From contig JAOUNK010000048.1 of NCBI GenBank assembly GCA_029881015.1, forward strand, positions 1 through 13,327: a stretch of 13,327 bases of DNA. Reading direction: 5' to 3'. Made by a program: the position numbers and the translations under genes. Below, in pieces: positions 13,320 to 13,327 of this stretch. The stretch's first letter is position 1. Each line of letters starts with the position of its first letter. This DNA is from Gammaproteobacteria bacterium. Lineage in GTDB: Bacteria; Pseudomonadota; Gammaproteobacteria; Steroidobacterales; Woeseiaceae. The notes beneath the pieces are model-generated. The model had not been told where the DNA came from. It was given only the letters and a program-made list of their open reading frames with translations, and made no database searches.

Positions 13320-13327
13320 AGCCCTAT
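13316..13327 (+). CDS. Start of a further operon gene, cut by the window edge
   Basis: Only four codons are present (M-K-P-Y). The ATG overlaps the c7-type gene's stop as ATGA and follows a strong Shine-Dalgarno with 7-nt spacing, so the start is credible. Nothing can be said of the product. Confidence 0.6.

Overview
The window reads as a redox-envelope locus of a Gram-negative bacterium, most likely a gammaproteobacterium. The supports are lipobox lipoproteins, a large outer-membrane beta-barrel, a SurA/PpiC-type periplasmic chaperone, and a Crp/Fnr regulator next to a DUF2892 gene. The lineage is inferred from protein style and moderately high GC, not from a marker gene. I see no rRNA, tRNA, CRISPR array, insertion sequence or phage gene. 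Except for the Crp/Fnr regulator and the DUF2892 membrane protein, every gene carries an export signal, and five encode c-type cytochromes with 14 CXXCH motifs in total (3+1+3+4+3).

Layout: (1) 1-1280, minus strand: a two-gene unit encoding a periplasmic coiled-coil/beta-sandwich protein and a TPR protein cut by the left edge. (2) 1415-2357, plus strand: a Crp/Fnr-family regulator and a small DUF2892 membrane protein. (3) 2354-3379, minus strand: a three-haem mosaic cytochrome c, converging on the DUF2892 gene so that one CTAG provides both stop codons. (4) 3450-6643, plus strand: a tight operon of Sel1-repeat protein, one-haem cytochrome c, and two seven-bladed 'two-component regulator propeller' paralogues, one a lipoprotein and one membrane-anchored, neither attached to a kinase. 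(5) 6651-7667, minus strand: a second three-haem mosaic cytochrome. (6) 7873-13327, plus strand: NHL-repeat lipoprotein, tetrahaem cytochrome, strong intrinsic terminator, degenerate parvulin chaperone, outer-membrane beta-barrel, cytochrome c7-like three-haem protein, and the first four codons of another gene.

The most interesting part is region 6. A secreted tetrahaem cytochrome with exactly eight histidines, a parvulin-like chaperone, an NHL propeller, a cysteine-free outer-membrane barrel and a c7-type periplasmic cytochrome together resemble the loci that make extracellular cytochrome filaments (OmcE/OmcS type) or an electron conduit across the outer membrane. The proposed path is: periplasmic c7 and one- and three-haem cytochromes, then the barrel, then a tetrahaem extracellular polymer, with the propellers, Sel1 and TPR proteins as assembly or scaffold factors. 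This is inference from composition and gene order.

A perfect 13-bp palindrome, GTGACT-N-AGTCAC, occurs twice, 74 and 77 nt before the start codons of the DUF2892 gene and the tetrahaem cytochrome gene. It may tie the two ends of the locus to one regulator.
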